Positions 1-10,094 of a DNA stretch of 64,000 bases are shown here, one piece after another (positions within the stretch are counted from its first letter, which is position 1; each line of letters begins with the position of its first letter). The notes below the pieces were generated by a model. That model had not been told where the DNA came from, ran no database searches, and saw only the letters and a list, made by a program, of their open reading frames with translations. This DNA comes from Symsagittifera roscoffensis (lineage: Eukaryota > Xenacoelomorpha > Acoela > Convolutidae), in assembly GCF_963678635.1 (NCBI RefSeq), contig NC_087062.1, positions 98,883,705 through 98,947,704 of the forward strand. Direction: 5' to 3'. A program made the position numbers and the translations under genes.

Positions 1-478
1 AAAAAAAAGGAGGAATACAATAAGAATGGTTTAGAAATTTTAAACCAAGAGCGATCAAAATCTCGTTTCTGAACGAGCAGTTTAAATAAGCGTTTTCACT
101 TATATTATTACGGTTCTGATAAATCTTAATCGCTTTAACTGATCAATTTGAAACAAGATTTTAGATTTCGCGCGCCCTTTGCTTACATTCCGATCAAACC
201 GTGGAAATCTTTCTTCAAATTGGGCGTAAAACTCGACCCTGGTTCTCACGATTTTCTTTGCGTCGATAAAACAGTCAAAATGAAAATTTTCATTCAAAAG
301 ACAGCTCATTTCCCTTTACACTCGGTATATAATTGGAATACTTATCAAATTAAATCATCTCAAATCAAAATTCATATATACGCCAAATACATTGAATTCG
401 TCAATCATTTAAATCACAGCAATGAGGTCTGTCTAATTTTCGAAGCCTAAATGGCCATTTTTTTAAATTGCAATATTT
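1..478. other. No gene recognised; 3' flank of the peptide gene
   Basis: This AT-rich stretch lies downstream of the minus-strand peptide gene that ends at 479. The two open frames here are about 70-100 codons, overlap on opposite strands and show no recognisable motif. The segment may contain the 3' UTR of that gene. No clear repeat is seen. Confidence 0.4.
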
Positions 479-1024
479 TCACTGATGCTGATTTTTAACC
501 ATCAGGTTTAGCGGGTTCATTTTTGGGGCACGCTTGTTGTTGTTGTTGTTGTTTTTAAAAACACCGATTCGTTTGTTGTTGTCGCTGTTTTTAAAAACAC
601 CGATTCGCTTTTCGCGCTTCTCCTGATTTTCTTGTTCATGACCTCTTTTTTCCGGTATTTTTTCTCGCTTTTCATTCTCGGTTTTGTGATGTGGCTTCCC
701 AGCAACGTGGAGTTGCATTGTCTTCACCTCTTCCCCATTCACGTGACCATCAAACACCATTTTTGAGAAGATGTTGATGTGTTTGCCCGGCTTGTGCATG
801 GGGGGTGCAGGAGGATATGGTTTAGGTGGCTTGAAGGGCGGTAGGGGGGCTGGCTTGGGCGGCTTCTCATCTCCAGGCCCTGGCTTCGTCTTGTTCGGAG
901 ACTTGACATCACTCACGTTGACCTTGGCCGCTCTCTTGGTGAAGGAGCCCCACAGAAATGGGAATCCTCCCTCAGCTAATGCAATACAAGTCACAAAACA
1001 GATTATTGGGACCAGCAGCTTCAT
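479..1024 (-). CDS. Secreted multi-peptide precursor (neuropeptide-like)
   Basis: This 181-residue protein starts with a signal peptide (hydrophobic residues 3-17, likely cleavage after Ala17) and has no other membrane segment. Residues 46-80 are rich in Pro and Lys. The C-terminal third is cut up by dibasic Lys-Arg pairs at 30-31, 119-120, 126-127, 136-137, 139-140, 151-152 and 164-165. Between them lie two related peptides that both start IGVFKN (residues 141-150 and 153-163), followed by a 16-residue C-terminal peptide (166-181). Signal peptide, repeated short peptides and KR convertase sites are the layout of a neuropeptide or peptide-hormone precursor. No Gly precedes the KR sites, so the products would not be amidated. 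The Asn runs are encoded by a GTT/AAC microsatellite on the opposite strand, so copy length may vary. On the minus strand TTAATTAG, a possible splice acceptor, lies just upstream of the ATG, so a 5' UTR exon is possible. I do not recognise the family; a proline-rich secreted or antimicrobial peptide is the main alternative. Confidence 0.6.
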   Translation of the reverse strand: MKLLVPIICFVTCIALAEGGFPFLWGSFTKRAAKVNVSDVKSPNKTKPGPGDEKPPKPAPLPPFKPPKPYPPAPPMHKPGKHINIFSKMVFDGHVNGEEVKTMQLHVAGKPHHKTENEKREKIPEKRGHEQENQEKREKRIGVFKNSDNNKRIGVFKNNNNNNKRAPKMNPLNLMVKNQHQ

Positions 1025-1312
1025 TGCAGCGTCAGATTTCTAATTAAAGAGTGTAATGAATTTTGAATTTCCAAAACTAACTTTAAATTTTGAGCTTGAT
1101 CAAACTGGTTTCTCTTGAATCTGCTTTTGAAGTGAAAAAAAGACAAGAAAACTGAGTTTTTTTGAGGGAAATCACTTTTGACTTCTTATTTTTGAGCCCA
1201 AAAATTGCCAATGATGAGTGAACAGATAAAAGCGCTGGCACGGCGAACAAAAATCAAAAGTCACTGGTTTATGCGAATGATAATAGCGAGTGACTATGGT
1301 GGAAAAATATTT
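1025..1312. other. Upstream flank of the peptide gene; no further gene
   Basis: This region is 5' of the minus-strand peptide gene. It may hold its promoter or first intron, but I see no convincing promoter element. Its left boundary is the gene start; on the right an 8-bp AAATATTT abuts the first small inverted-repeat element. Confidence 0.3.
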
Positions 1313-1531
1313 GGCTCTTTTTCCTTCCCCCCCCCCCCACCTGCAAATTTTTACTTGTAAATTTGTTGACTACATTGTCCGATTGCTATGAAAATTTACA
1401 CACAGACTAATAAGGCCACGATAAACATATTTGGTCATGATACTCAACCTCGTAAAACCACTCGTTACACTAATATATTGAAGGTCGTGTGAGGTGGGGG
1501 GGGGGGGGGGAGGGGGGGAGGAAAAAGAGCC
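1313..1531. mobile_element. MITE, GGCTCTTTTTCC-ended, copy 1
   Basis: A 219-bp element begins GGCTCTTTTTCC followed by a C run and ends with a G run followed by GGAAAAAGAGCC, so the ends are inverted repeats. It is flanked by AAATATTT on both sides (1305-1312 and 1532-1539). Because that 8-mer is its own reverse complement it could be a target-site duplication or an extension of the terminal repeat. It has no coding capacity, which fits a non-autonomous DNA transposon. An 8-bp duplication would point to hAT-like transposition; that is inference. Confidence 0.6.
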
Positions 1532-1539
1532 AAATATTT

Positions 1540-1686
1540 TTAAAAAAAATCTTTTTTCTGCTCCCCCGCCACATCATCATATGAGTATCGTTTTTATGTT
1601 GTGTAACAAGAGGGGGGGGGGGATAAAAGCTTAATCACGCAGACCAAATATCTTTGTCGAGGCCTAATAAGTCGGCATGCCAAGTT
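1540..1686. repeat. G-tract spacer between MITE copies
   Basis: A spacer between two related MITEs, with a CT/CCC-rich piece (1559-1568), a G run near 1612-1621 and AT-rich sequence. It is probably a diverged internal fragment of the same family. No gene is seen. Confidence 0.35.
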
Positions 1687-1898
1687 GGCTCTTTTTCCTT
1701 TCCCCCCCCCCCCCCCACCTGCAAATTTTTACATGTAAATTTGTTGACTACATTGTTCGATTGCTATGAAAATTTACATGCAGACTAAAAAGGCCTGACT
1801 AAATTTGGTCTTCATACTCAACATCGTATAACCACTCGTTACACTAATATATTGAAGGTCGTGTGAGGTGGGGGGGGGGGGGGAAAGGAAAAAGAGCC
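1687..1898. mobile_element. MITE, GGCTCTTTTTCC-ended, copy 2
   Basis: This 212-bp relative of the element at 1313-1531 has the same GGCTCTTTTTCC left end, long C run, conserved interior (ACCTGCAAATTTTTAC near the left end, GAAGGTCGTGTGAGGTGG before the right G run) and GGAAAAAGAGCC right end. Its flanks do not show an obvious target-site duplication. Confidence 0.55.
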
Positions 1899-1926
1899 GC
1901 CATATTTTGTCTGCATGTAAAACCAT

Positions 1927-2173
1927 GGCTCTTTTTCCTTTTCCCCCCACCTGCAAATTTTTATATTTGAAGTTACTGTTCACTTTTCCGATTGTCAAGA
2001 AAATTGGCATGTAGACTAATTAGGCCATAATTAACCTTAGGCTCTTTTTCCTCCCCCCCCCCCCCCCCCCACCTCACTCAAACATGAATTTTCTGGTGTA
2101 ACGAGTGGTTTTACAAGGTTAATTATGAAGACCAAATTTGGCTCTTTTTACTCCCCCCCAACCTGCAATTTTT
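1927..2173. mobile_element. Nested or truncated MITE ends
   Basis: At least three further left-end sequences GGCTCTTTTT start at about 1927, 2040 and 2143. Each is followed by a C run, and the inner sequences partly match copies 1 and 2 (for example ACGAGTGGTTTTAC). No complete right end lies between them, so this looks like truncated or nested copies. Confidence 0.45.
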
Positions 2174-3029
2174 GGCTCTTTTCCAGTTCCCCCCTTTTAA
2201 ATTCGATTTTGAAAAGCTTATTTAACGTTGTCATAATGCAATGAAACTCGGCGTGGTGAACAAATCGACAACAGTGAACAGATATGTTCTTCATACTTTA
2301 CTTCGTAACATCACGCATTTAGCCGTAATAGTACAAAAAACAAACATAAAAACTCGATATTTTGAAAGGTGGGGGGGGGGGAGTGGAAAAGAGCCCAATT
2401 TTTAATATTTTTAACTCTCAACTCATTTTTTTCCGCATTAAGGGAACTAAGTCCTCTATTTAAATTTTTTTTTAAAAAAAATTATATATTTCGTCCTGCA
2501 GAAGGGCGCACGGCAACCTATTGTCAACGTAATACAAAAAACGGTCGTACAATTGTACCTTTAAAGATAATTTCAATTGCAAAACAAGTTCATTTTTTTT
2601 ATAATAGTGGACAGATTTTTAAAGTTTGAAGCTGATATATCCCTCTTTTTAACAATATACAGTTTGTCGATGCGTATATTAAAAGCTGGCTAGGAAGGAA
2701 CACAAAAGTTGGTTATGGGAAGAAAACAATTCGATGAAAACACGTCGGTTCAGGAAAAAAACCACCCTCAAACGGGACTCATGACGCTCGGCAATTTAGG
2801 GACGTCCCGCCGAGCTCAGTAGACAGGGACAAGGCGGAAGGAATTGACGATGACAAGGAGGGAACACAACAAGGTGCTCTCGAGGCTCCGCCGCTTTTTT
2901 GCAGAATTAATACAGACGCTAGTAAAAAAAAACTTGAATCCAAAATGAATTATTGGTATTCAGATGATTGAAACCTAGCCGACGACCAAGGTGAGTGTGG
3001 ATTGCAATGGAGTGTGGATTGCAATGGAT
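2164..3029 (+). repeat. 866-bp tandem duplication, unit 1
   Basis: Positions 2164-3010 match 3030-3876 with only a base or two of difference in homopolymer runs (for example the T/A run near 2470 and 3336). Unit 1 contains the subfamily B MITE and a LINE-like RT fragment. Positions 3011-3029 at the junction repeat the last bases of the unit (AGTGTGGATTGCAATGG), which is the scar expected of a tandem duplication. Confidence 0.85.
2174..2395. mobile_element. MITE subfamily B (GGCTCTTTTCC ends)
   Basis: About 222 bp bounded by GGCTCTTTTCC and GGAAAAGAGCC, with a G run beside the right end. The interior differs from copies 1 and 2 but matches the element at 52127-52320 (shared CATCACGCATTTA and GTAATA words). 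It is included in the 866-bp duplication that follows, so a second copy lies at about 3040-3261. Confidence 0.55.
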
Positions 3030-4608
3030 TGCAATTTTTGGCTCTTTTCCAGTTCCCCCCTTTTAAATTCGATTTTGAAAAGCTTATTTAACGTTGTCAT
3101 AATGCAATGAAACTCGGCGTGGTGAACAAATCGACAACAGTGAACAGATATGTTCTTCATACTTTACTTCGTAACATCACGCATTTAGCCGTAATAGTAC
3201 AAAAAACAAACATAAAAACTCGATATTTTGAAAGGTGGGGGGGGGGGAGTGGAAAAGAGCCCAATTTTTAATATTTTTAACTCTCAACTCATTTTTTTCC
3301 GCATTAAGGGAACTAAGTCCTCTATTTAAATTTTTTTTAAAAAAAAATTATATATTTCGTCCTGCAGAAGGGCGCACGGCAACCTATTGTCAACGTAATA
3401 CAAAAAACGGTCGTACAATTGTACCTTTAAAGATAATTTCAATTGCAAAACAAGTTCATTTTTTTTATAATAGTGGACAGATTTTTAAAGTTTGAAGCTG
3501 ATATATCCCTCTTTTTAACAATATACAGTTTGTCGATGCGTATATTAAAAGCTGGCTAGGAAGGAACACAAAAGTTGGTTATGGGAAGAAAACAATTCGA
3601 TGAAAACACGTCGGTTCAGGAAAAAAACCACCCTCAAACGGGACTCATGACGCTCGGCAATTTAGGGACGTCCCGCCGAGCTCAGTAGACAGGGACAAGG
3701 CGGAAGGAATTGACGATGACAAGGAGGGAACACAACAAGGTGCTCTCGAGGCTCCGCCGCTTTTTTGCAGAATTAATACAGACGCTAGTAAAAAAAAACT
3801 TGAATCCAAAATGAATTATTGGTATTCAGATGATTGAAACCTAGCCGACGACCAAGGTGAGTGTGGATTGCAATGGTTCAATGGCATGCCGTGTGAAAAT
3901 CTAATAATTAAATTGCTTTTTTTAGAGCCATGATTTTTCTTCTGTTTTAGAGCCACGACACCTCCATAGGACAGATCAGAAGCCACCAGAGGATTTGACA
4001 CTCGACCATGGGCTGTTGGTAGGCAGCTCCTGTGGGATGTAACGGTAGTTAAATCGCTAGCCCCTAGTAGAATAAGCGCAGGCTCGGTTTGTAGCCTCGG
4101 AACGGCCGCGGTTGAGGCAGAAAATTGAAATTCTGACGTATATAGAGATTTAGTTCATTATGGATATATTTTTCAACCAGTAGTTTTTGAAGTTCAGCGT
4201 GCCGCCGGCCCTCGCACTGAGATTTTCTGAATCGACTTTGTAAGAACTTGAGCACGTGTACCGAGGAACCTAGAGCAGTTAGTTATCTTAAGCAGAGAAA
4301 CTCGCTCGCAATACTATTTATGGAGCCAAGGGAACAAAAACGCAGCTTTATATAATTGTTTGACAGACTCCTAGCCTCATATCAGGTCAATTTTTTTGAG
4401 TCACTTTCAACTCCGTTTTGTTCTGTGCAGGTGTTAGTTTTCTCAATTTGGTTGGCTTGATTCCCAACCATCTGACTCTCTTTACTTCTATCCACATCAT
4501 ACTATACTCTTCCATATCTAGAAAGTTTTGAGGATTCTAACTGGATAATGTGATGAAGGGACTCCTGAATGCAACCTCGGATACTGTGATACTTTCGACC
4601 TTCTGATT
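2880..4608 (+). pseudogene. LINE-like reverse transcriptase remnant with 3' tail
   Basis: Translation in shifting frames gives pieces of a non-LTR-type RT. At 2900-2990 and again at 3766-3856 there is an FF(A)E-like segment, then a degenerate YxDD box (read as YWYSDD) followed by NLADD, with stops. From 3950 to 4260 come degenerate C-terminal segments (xAAAEAE-like and LCKNLST-like). The sequence ends in a 3' tail (about 4500-4608) that reads TCTAGAAAG, then GATGAAGGGACTCCTGA, and closes with CCTTCTGATT. Very similar tails occur at 13826-13920 and 45900-46000. The element is heavily decayed. Confidence 0.6.
3030..3876 (+). repeat. 866-bp tandem duplication, unit 2
   Basis: This is the second unit of the direct duplication starting at 2164. 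After 3876 the sequence continues into the rest of the LINE-like remnant without a break, so unit 2 is the ancestral right side. Near-identity means the duplication is recent, or an assembly artefact. Confidence 0.85.
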
Positions 4609-5335
4609 AAAAAATTTTTTTATTAATTTTTATTTATAAAATAGTTTAAGGAAGTCAAATCAAGTATGAGTAAAAAACAAGGATAGCCGGTTACTGAGCA
4701 AATAGTATACAGAACGTGCCGACCGTAGTCCTAAAAAACCTCACTGCACTTTAGAAGTCTGGTTCTGTTAAAAACCTTTGTTATTAGTATGCTAACATAA
4801 AACTATCACTGTTATCATTTGAAAAGTCAGAAAAAAATATTAAAAGCAGTTTAGTATTTTGCCAATGAGTTGATGTTCTGATAATTCCAGTTTCCAAAAA
4901 TTTTTAGTAGCAAATCTAATGAAAAAGGTTTACAGGACTAACTTTTTTCATCTTGTTGAGGTACTTCAAGCATATCTCAAATTGTCTGGCGGGACAACAC
5001 TTCGAGTTTTTGAATCGTAGTAATTAAAAATGGTCGGATCATATTTCTAGACGAGTACCAAAACACCAAACAACGTTTTAAAAAAAAAAATTCGTTGATT
5101 CTCGTGGTGTCATAAGATCTGAACAAAAAAAACAAAGCTTAGGCATATTTTTTACTACAAGCCAAATAAGCGTGAACAACATTTTGAAGAAAAAATTTTT
5201 TAAGTTTCCCAAATGGGCGTTAAAAATAATCCAAAAATAAATTTACTTGAAGAATTTGAAATTGGGTATTAATTAATGCTATCGCAAATGGAATAGTTTA
5301 AGCAAAAATAGGCCTGCTCGCTCACTTCATTCGCC
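4609..5335. other. AT-rich intergenic DNA, nothing recognised
   Basis: AT-rich sequence with T and A runs directly after the LINE-like tail. I see no coding signal, terminal repeat or structured RNA. Confidence 0.4.
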
Positions 5336-5656
5336 CCCGCACTAAAGTTTCATGGATAATAATCGATTATATTGGATTTTTATTGTCAGTCTCTACAAAA
5401 TAACAAAAAAAATCGATTATAATCGATTGAAAATGGATTATAATGATAATATTTTTTAAAGCAATAAAATCCCAATATAATCGATTATAATCGATTATAA
5501 TCGATTATTTTCAAAAAAAAAATTTCAAAAGAAAAATAATCCATTAAAAATCCATTATGTGGTCTAAATTTGACATGATAATCGATTATATTGACAACAT
5601 TTTAGTCAACGAAAAACCATTATAATCGATTATTATCCATGAAACTTCGGTGCGGG
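5336..5656. mobile_element. Foldback element with ATAATCGATTAT iterations
   Basis: A 321-bp element whose first and last ~36 bases are inverted repeats with two mismatches. The left end starts CCCGCACTAAAGTTTCATGG and the right end closes with CCATGAAACTTCGGTGCGGG. The interior holds many copies of the self-complementary word ATAATCGATTAT, with three in tandem around 5477-5507. It has no coding capacity, as expected of a MITE or foldback element. Confidence 0.7.
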
Positions 5657-6880
5657 CCCGCATTTAGGTTAAGAATGAAACCTACGCTTGCGATTAGCCA
5701 GCAGTATCAAACCAAAATACTTTTTGCGTTAACATCTTGTTTAGCAGTTAGCTTACTCTTGAAACTGAAAACTTTGAAGATTCCTACCCTGGAGTACCGA
5801 GGACGACGTGGGGGTAGACAGCAGCTGAGCAATCCCTCACAGCAAATGTAGTGTTTGCACATACCGCATATTAGTAGAAAATCCTACTAGTATCGACACT
5901 AGTACAAACCCTTGAGTTAAAATCTTGATCCTAGTATCGCTGTTTCACAATCGCAGTTTGGTTAAATTAAAAATACTAAGTAATATGTTATCTCGTCTGT
6001 CTAATAAACTGTTTGAAGGTTTTTTTTTTACTGTTTTTGACATTGTTTTGCTTTTCTTTCGTTATTTTCTAACAGCAAAGTTACGCGGTGGCGTGATACC
6101 GAGCCTGATTGCCAGACATTTTTTTTCCCGGATAGGCAAAAAATAATTTCGTTACCGACTACCCAAAAAACGTTTTCGTTCCGGGTAGCCGAATAATAAC
6201 TTTGTTCCCGGATAGCCGAAATTTTGATCTATTAAGCAATTCCTCCTTTCAAGATAGGAAAGCTCGTTGGAACTGTTGAACTCCCCCGTTTACGATGGAA
6301 AGTGTTAATTCAAAAATTATTTCTTTTGTGAAGTCGCTTGTCTAATGCTCGTGTAAACCAACTCCCTTTAATCTACATCAAATTTGCTTTCAGAGGATTA
6401 CATATTTTGTCATTTTGACAAAAAAAAGTCGAATTCACTTGAACAAAACAAAAAATGGCATGCTACTACTCGATACTGGTATCGATACCAGTATAAACTA
6501 GTAGTTAGAAAAATTTTTGACACTACCATGTTGTCAACACTAAAAATATAAAAACTCAAGGTAACCAGCGCAAAAAGATAACTAAAAAGTCGCAAACTAA
6601 TACACGAATTAACTTAAAAATTCTACTATAGTAGCCATGAATGACTGGAACTCCCTAGCAGTGTCTGTAATTTCAAGCGTTCATATCAACTTGATCAAAC
6701 TGAGGTCGGATAAATAGTGGTAATTGAGATGTACGATATTTTTTTCTCGAGTGACGATTTGGACATCCAAAGAAAAAGCTGATCGAAAGAGGCTTAGAAT
6801 CCCATAAATCAGAAGTTAACTGTCTTAACAGAATCTTTCGAACCACTTGTATCTTGGCTCATTATGAATTCAAACTTCTA
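5657..6880. other. Intergenic DNA with short repeats
   Basis: No gene is supported. Related GGGTAGCCGAATAATAA and GGATAGCCGAAATTTTG pieces occur at 6185-6230, and TACTAGTATCGACACTAGTA-like symmetry near 5883-5903. A palindrome is listed separately. Short open frames of 60-73 codons show no motif. Confidence 0.4.
6473..6494. repeat. 22-bp perfect palindrome
   Basis: A 22-bp perfect palindrome centred on ATCGAT (half-site ATACTGGTATC). It could be a protein-binding dyad or the remnant of a foldback element. Nothing nearby indicates a function. Confidence 0.6.
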
Positions 6881-6990
6881 TGCGTGAACAAATTAATATG
6901 TCTGGCATATAGCCTGGAGGCGAAAATGTACGCTTTGGAAGAAAAAAGATGTGGGTTCGATTCTGACGACGAACTGTTTTTTTTTTTCAG
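6881..6990 (+). repeat. tRNA-like (possible SINE head)
   Basis: The sequence contains a B-box-like GGGTTCGATTCT at about 6951-6962 and an A-box-like TGGCATATAGCCTGG about 50 bases upstream, followed by a T run. That is the spacing of an RNA polymerase III promoter derived from a tRNA. I could not fold a convincing cloverleaf, so a SINE or tRNA pseudogene is more likely than a working tRNA. Confidence 0.3.
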
Positions 6991-7391
6991 TATAAAAACT
7001 CTCCAAAAGAATATCGGCCTATAGTTTGTCTGCTTATGTTTTGTCGGGTCAGTTGCCACATCGAAAAATTGATTTTTTACGCAGTTTTTAATGTAGTTGC
7101 TTTTAATTATTCAACTACTCCTGCAATTTTTACTTTCACTAGCCTTGACTTTGCTTATTTTGCTGTTTTTCAATTTAATTTCTCTCAAATATTTGGCCGA
7201 GAACTAATCTGGTGTCAATTTAAAGGAATCATAAGTTTCAAGCTTCATTCCCGATCGCACAAAGTGCTAAGACTCTGAAATTAGATTTCAAATTCAAGAT
7301 TTTTTCATGAGTACAATTCTGTTTTCGGTTCTACGAGTAATATCTTAGGTTTCACTGCTCACCTGCCACTCGTTAATTTTTTTTCAAAAAT

Positions 7392-7707
7392 TGCCGTCGA
7401 TTGTGTTTCTAAACGTGTTTTCCTCAATAAGATAATTTTTCCAGACAACATATTTATTTTTGTTTTCAAATATTGGTTTCAATTTTATTTAAAAGTTGAT
7501 GTAAGGGCAGTTTAAAGAACAACAAAATATAGCTGTAAAAACATAACTGTCTAACGTTGAATCATCATTTTTTGTTGTTCTTTAAACTGCTGCTTTTACA
7601 TCAACACTTAAATAAACTTGAAACGAATATTTAAAAGCAGAATTAAACATGTTGTCCTGAAAATTATCTTATTGAGGAAAACACGTTTAGAAACACAATT
7701 GACGGCA
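7392..7707. mobile_element. Foldback element 1 (long hairpin)
   Basis: The outer arms (about 7392-7450 and 7648-7707) are near-perfect inverted repeats, for example TTGTGTTTCTAAACGTG against CACGTTTAGAAACACAATT. Inner arms (about 7495-7530 and 7570-7615, with GTTTAAAGAACAACAAA and its complement) continue the stem towards a central ~40-base loop reading AGCTGTAAAAACATAACTG. No ORF is present. Confidence 0.7.
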
Positions 7708-7709
7708 CT

Positions 7710-7858
7710 TTTTGTAACATCATATATATTGTAGAAAAAGTCCTTCTTTTGTCATTTATTTCGGATAGCTGTAAAAGCATAATTGTCTAACGTTGAATCA
7801 CTATCTGAAATAAATGACAAAAAAGGTCAGCTTCTACAATGTGTATGATGTTACAAAA
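7710..7858. mobile_element. Foldback element 2, same loop, different arms
   Basis: The arms GTAACATCATATATATTG (from 7714) and its diverged complement ending at 7855, plus TGTCATTTATTTCGGATAG against CTATCTGAAATAAATGACA, form a second hairpin directly after foldback 1. The loop (7766-7805) is nearly the same ~40 bases as the loop of foldback 1 although the arms are unrelated. Confidence 0.65.
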
Positions 7859-8630
7859 TGGCTGTTTTTTAACGTTTTTCATGTTGTTTTTACACCAACC
7901 GAAAAGAGGTGGACGCAAGCAAACCATCAGCATAAGCTCTTTGATGTAGAAAAAGCGAATAAGAATATGTTTCGAAAAGCCCATCATCAAGTTTTAAGCC
8001 CGCCTCTGAGTGTTATCGAGCAGAAATTAACACTAATGAGAAGTGAGCTCGAAAAAATATAAACGGAGTGAGTGATAAAACTTGCTGCTTAGGATGTCAA
8101 AATTGCTCCTTTTTTAGTTATTACCTATAAAAAAAATGTTTTCTAAGCACCCCCAGCTAGCCGAGTTTGCGGCTTGAACTCCTAAAAGTATAACTAGATT
8201 TATCGTGACCGATCTCGATCTATACATAGCGATAATGTCTTTTCCTAACAGATGAAGAGACGGTCCGGATGAGACTGTTCCTCAATTTTTTGTAAAAATT
8301 TGTCTATTAAGTCAAATTAGATTGCAGCAAAAAATTTCTGGAACATTTCAAATCTTTATATCTGTTTTTTTGAAATCTACTGTTTTTGAAACTTTTCTGA
8401 AATCGCTTATTTTGCTGATAAACCTCATTGGAAATGGTACAAAGAAAAAGAAAACCATTGATGGTTGAGACCCAATGCCATAGGCAACACGCTGAATCGC
8501 ATCGCAACTGAAAGCGCTGGAAAAAAGCACTCTCCGAGCAACAACTTGTTTTAGAAGTCTACAAGTCGGGTGTGGTACTAAACGAGGAGCAAAAATAGCC
8601 GCACACTCTTTTCAAATCTAATTGAGCGCG
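7859..8630. other. Intergenic DNA, mostly unassigned
   Basis: No gene is recognised in most of this segment. From about 8390 a faint LINE-like reading begins: a GDTK-like region, then an ATGN-like/ESHRN-like stretch corresponding to the RT segment better preserved at 15350-15540. It therefore probably contains the 5' part of the remnant listed next. Confidence 0.35.
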
Positions 8631-9880
8631 ATGACAATTCAAATTTTACTGTTCTGTTAAAATTGGATTTTAAGAATGCCTTTAACTCTCTCAATTGTTA
8701 TGATAGGATCTCTAATCGGCAAGTTTTGCGGTAAAGAAAATTTGAACAAAAAAGTTCCGGAAATTGAGGAAATCTCGGTTATCATTGACAAAATAGGAAC
8801 TCACTATGGTTTTAACGTTTCAAAAATTGATACAGCACGCCAGAAGTCTTCTTTTTTTTGCGTAAGAGTCCATATTTTGCGAAAAAAAAATCTGGATCCC
8901 AAGGACGGAATACTGAGAAACTTGTTATATAAGGTTACTGATGTGAAGAAAATAAGTTTTCACCAGCTGTTTTATCAAGCAACCGAAGATGACGTGGGTG
9001 TTTTTTCATTCTTCTGCTATCTTAGCCCCTTTTCTTAGCCTCACCATTAATTGCTAAAAAGGTTTTAAGGGAAGTTTATGGTTTGGAGCACAGAGATGGA
9101 AGTTTTAGTGATGCTCTAAAACAGTAGTTTTAACTTAGAATAATTGACGTGACTCCAGAAAACGAAGTCCAAAAAAACTGAAAGAGCCAATTTTTGACGG
9201 CAAAGATGCAGACTTGATTTTGAGAATCGAATAAACGGAGTTGAAAAGATTAAACGTTTTCCAAATTATATTTGGCTTCTATTGGTTAACAGTCATCACG
9301 TGCAAAATCTTAGTCTGAAACTATCAAACCAACAAGTCAGAATCGTGATAGGATTTGATTAATTTTATGCTTCGAAAATTTTTGCTTCTAATGAGCAGGG
9401 AGATTCTATATGCGTTCAAATCTGAAAGCCCTTTTAAAGCACAGTTATCTCAGATTTATGATATTTCAGAGCTACGACACTTCGATATGATCGATCAGAT
9501 GCCATTACTTTTTTAAAGCTCTCTCAATTGGCTGTTGGTAATCAGCTTTTATGGAATGTAATGTTATCAGACTCCGCAAGCCCCCAGTAGGTTCAATGCA
9601 GTTTCGGTTTTTAACCCTGGTGCGGCTGCCGCTGAAGCCGAAGAGCGAGAAAATAACTTGTATCCAGAAATAGTAGACGATTTATATCCATTCTAACCGC
9701 TAGCTTTTAAGATTCAAGGAGCACCCGTTCCCAGCCTGGATTTTATAAACAAATTTTGTAAGAACCTAAGCATATGTACGGAGAAACGCACATCTAGCAG
9801 CTTTTCAAAATAGAGAAGCTCCCAGGTAATACAGATTGCGACTGCCGCATGCGTAACCGGCACAATAAAAAAAATGTCCC
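8630..9880 (+). pseudogene. LINE-like reverse transcriptase remnant
   Basis: A decayed RT of the same family as the remnant at 15300-16330. Around 8650-8690 the translation reads LLKLDFKNAFNSL, the conserved RT motif A. Around 8755-8830 it reads a KVPEIEEIS...DKIGTHYG-like segment. From 9470 to 9830 comes the C-terminal region (QMPLLF, then AAAEAEE, YPxxVDDLY, GAPVPSLDFINKFCKNLS). Multiple frameshifts and stops separate the pieces, so it cannot encode an enzyme. Confidence 0.6.
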
Positions 9881-10094
9881 CTCCGTAATGCGGGCTATAC
9901 CAACGCTATATAATTACATCGGCAACATTTAATGAAAAATTCGAGTCGATTTGAAAGCATCTAGAGAAATGTCAATTAAAATCTACCCTCCTCGATTAAA
10001 GCACTGATGGAATTGTCTATTTATGTAATTTTAAGTTTTTTTGCGCCCGCTGAGGCATAAGATTGCACCCATCAGAAGTGCAAAACTTATTCTG

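Noticed and set aside
771-1043. Gly-rich plus-strand open frame at 771-1043
   Set aside because: It is the antisense reading of the Pro-rich region of the peptide precursor, which has a signal peptide and KR sites.
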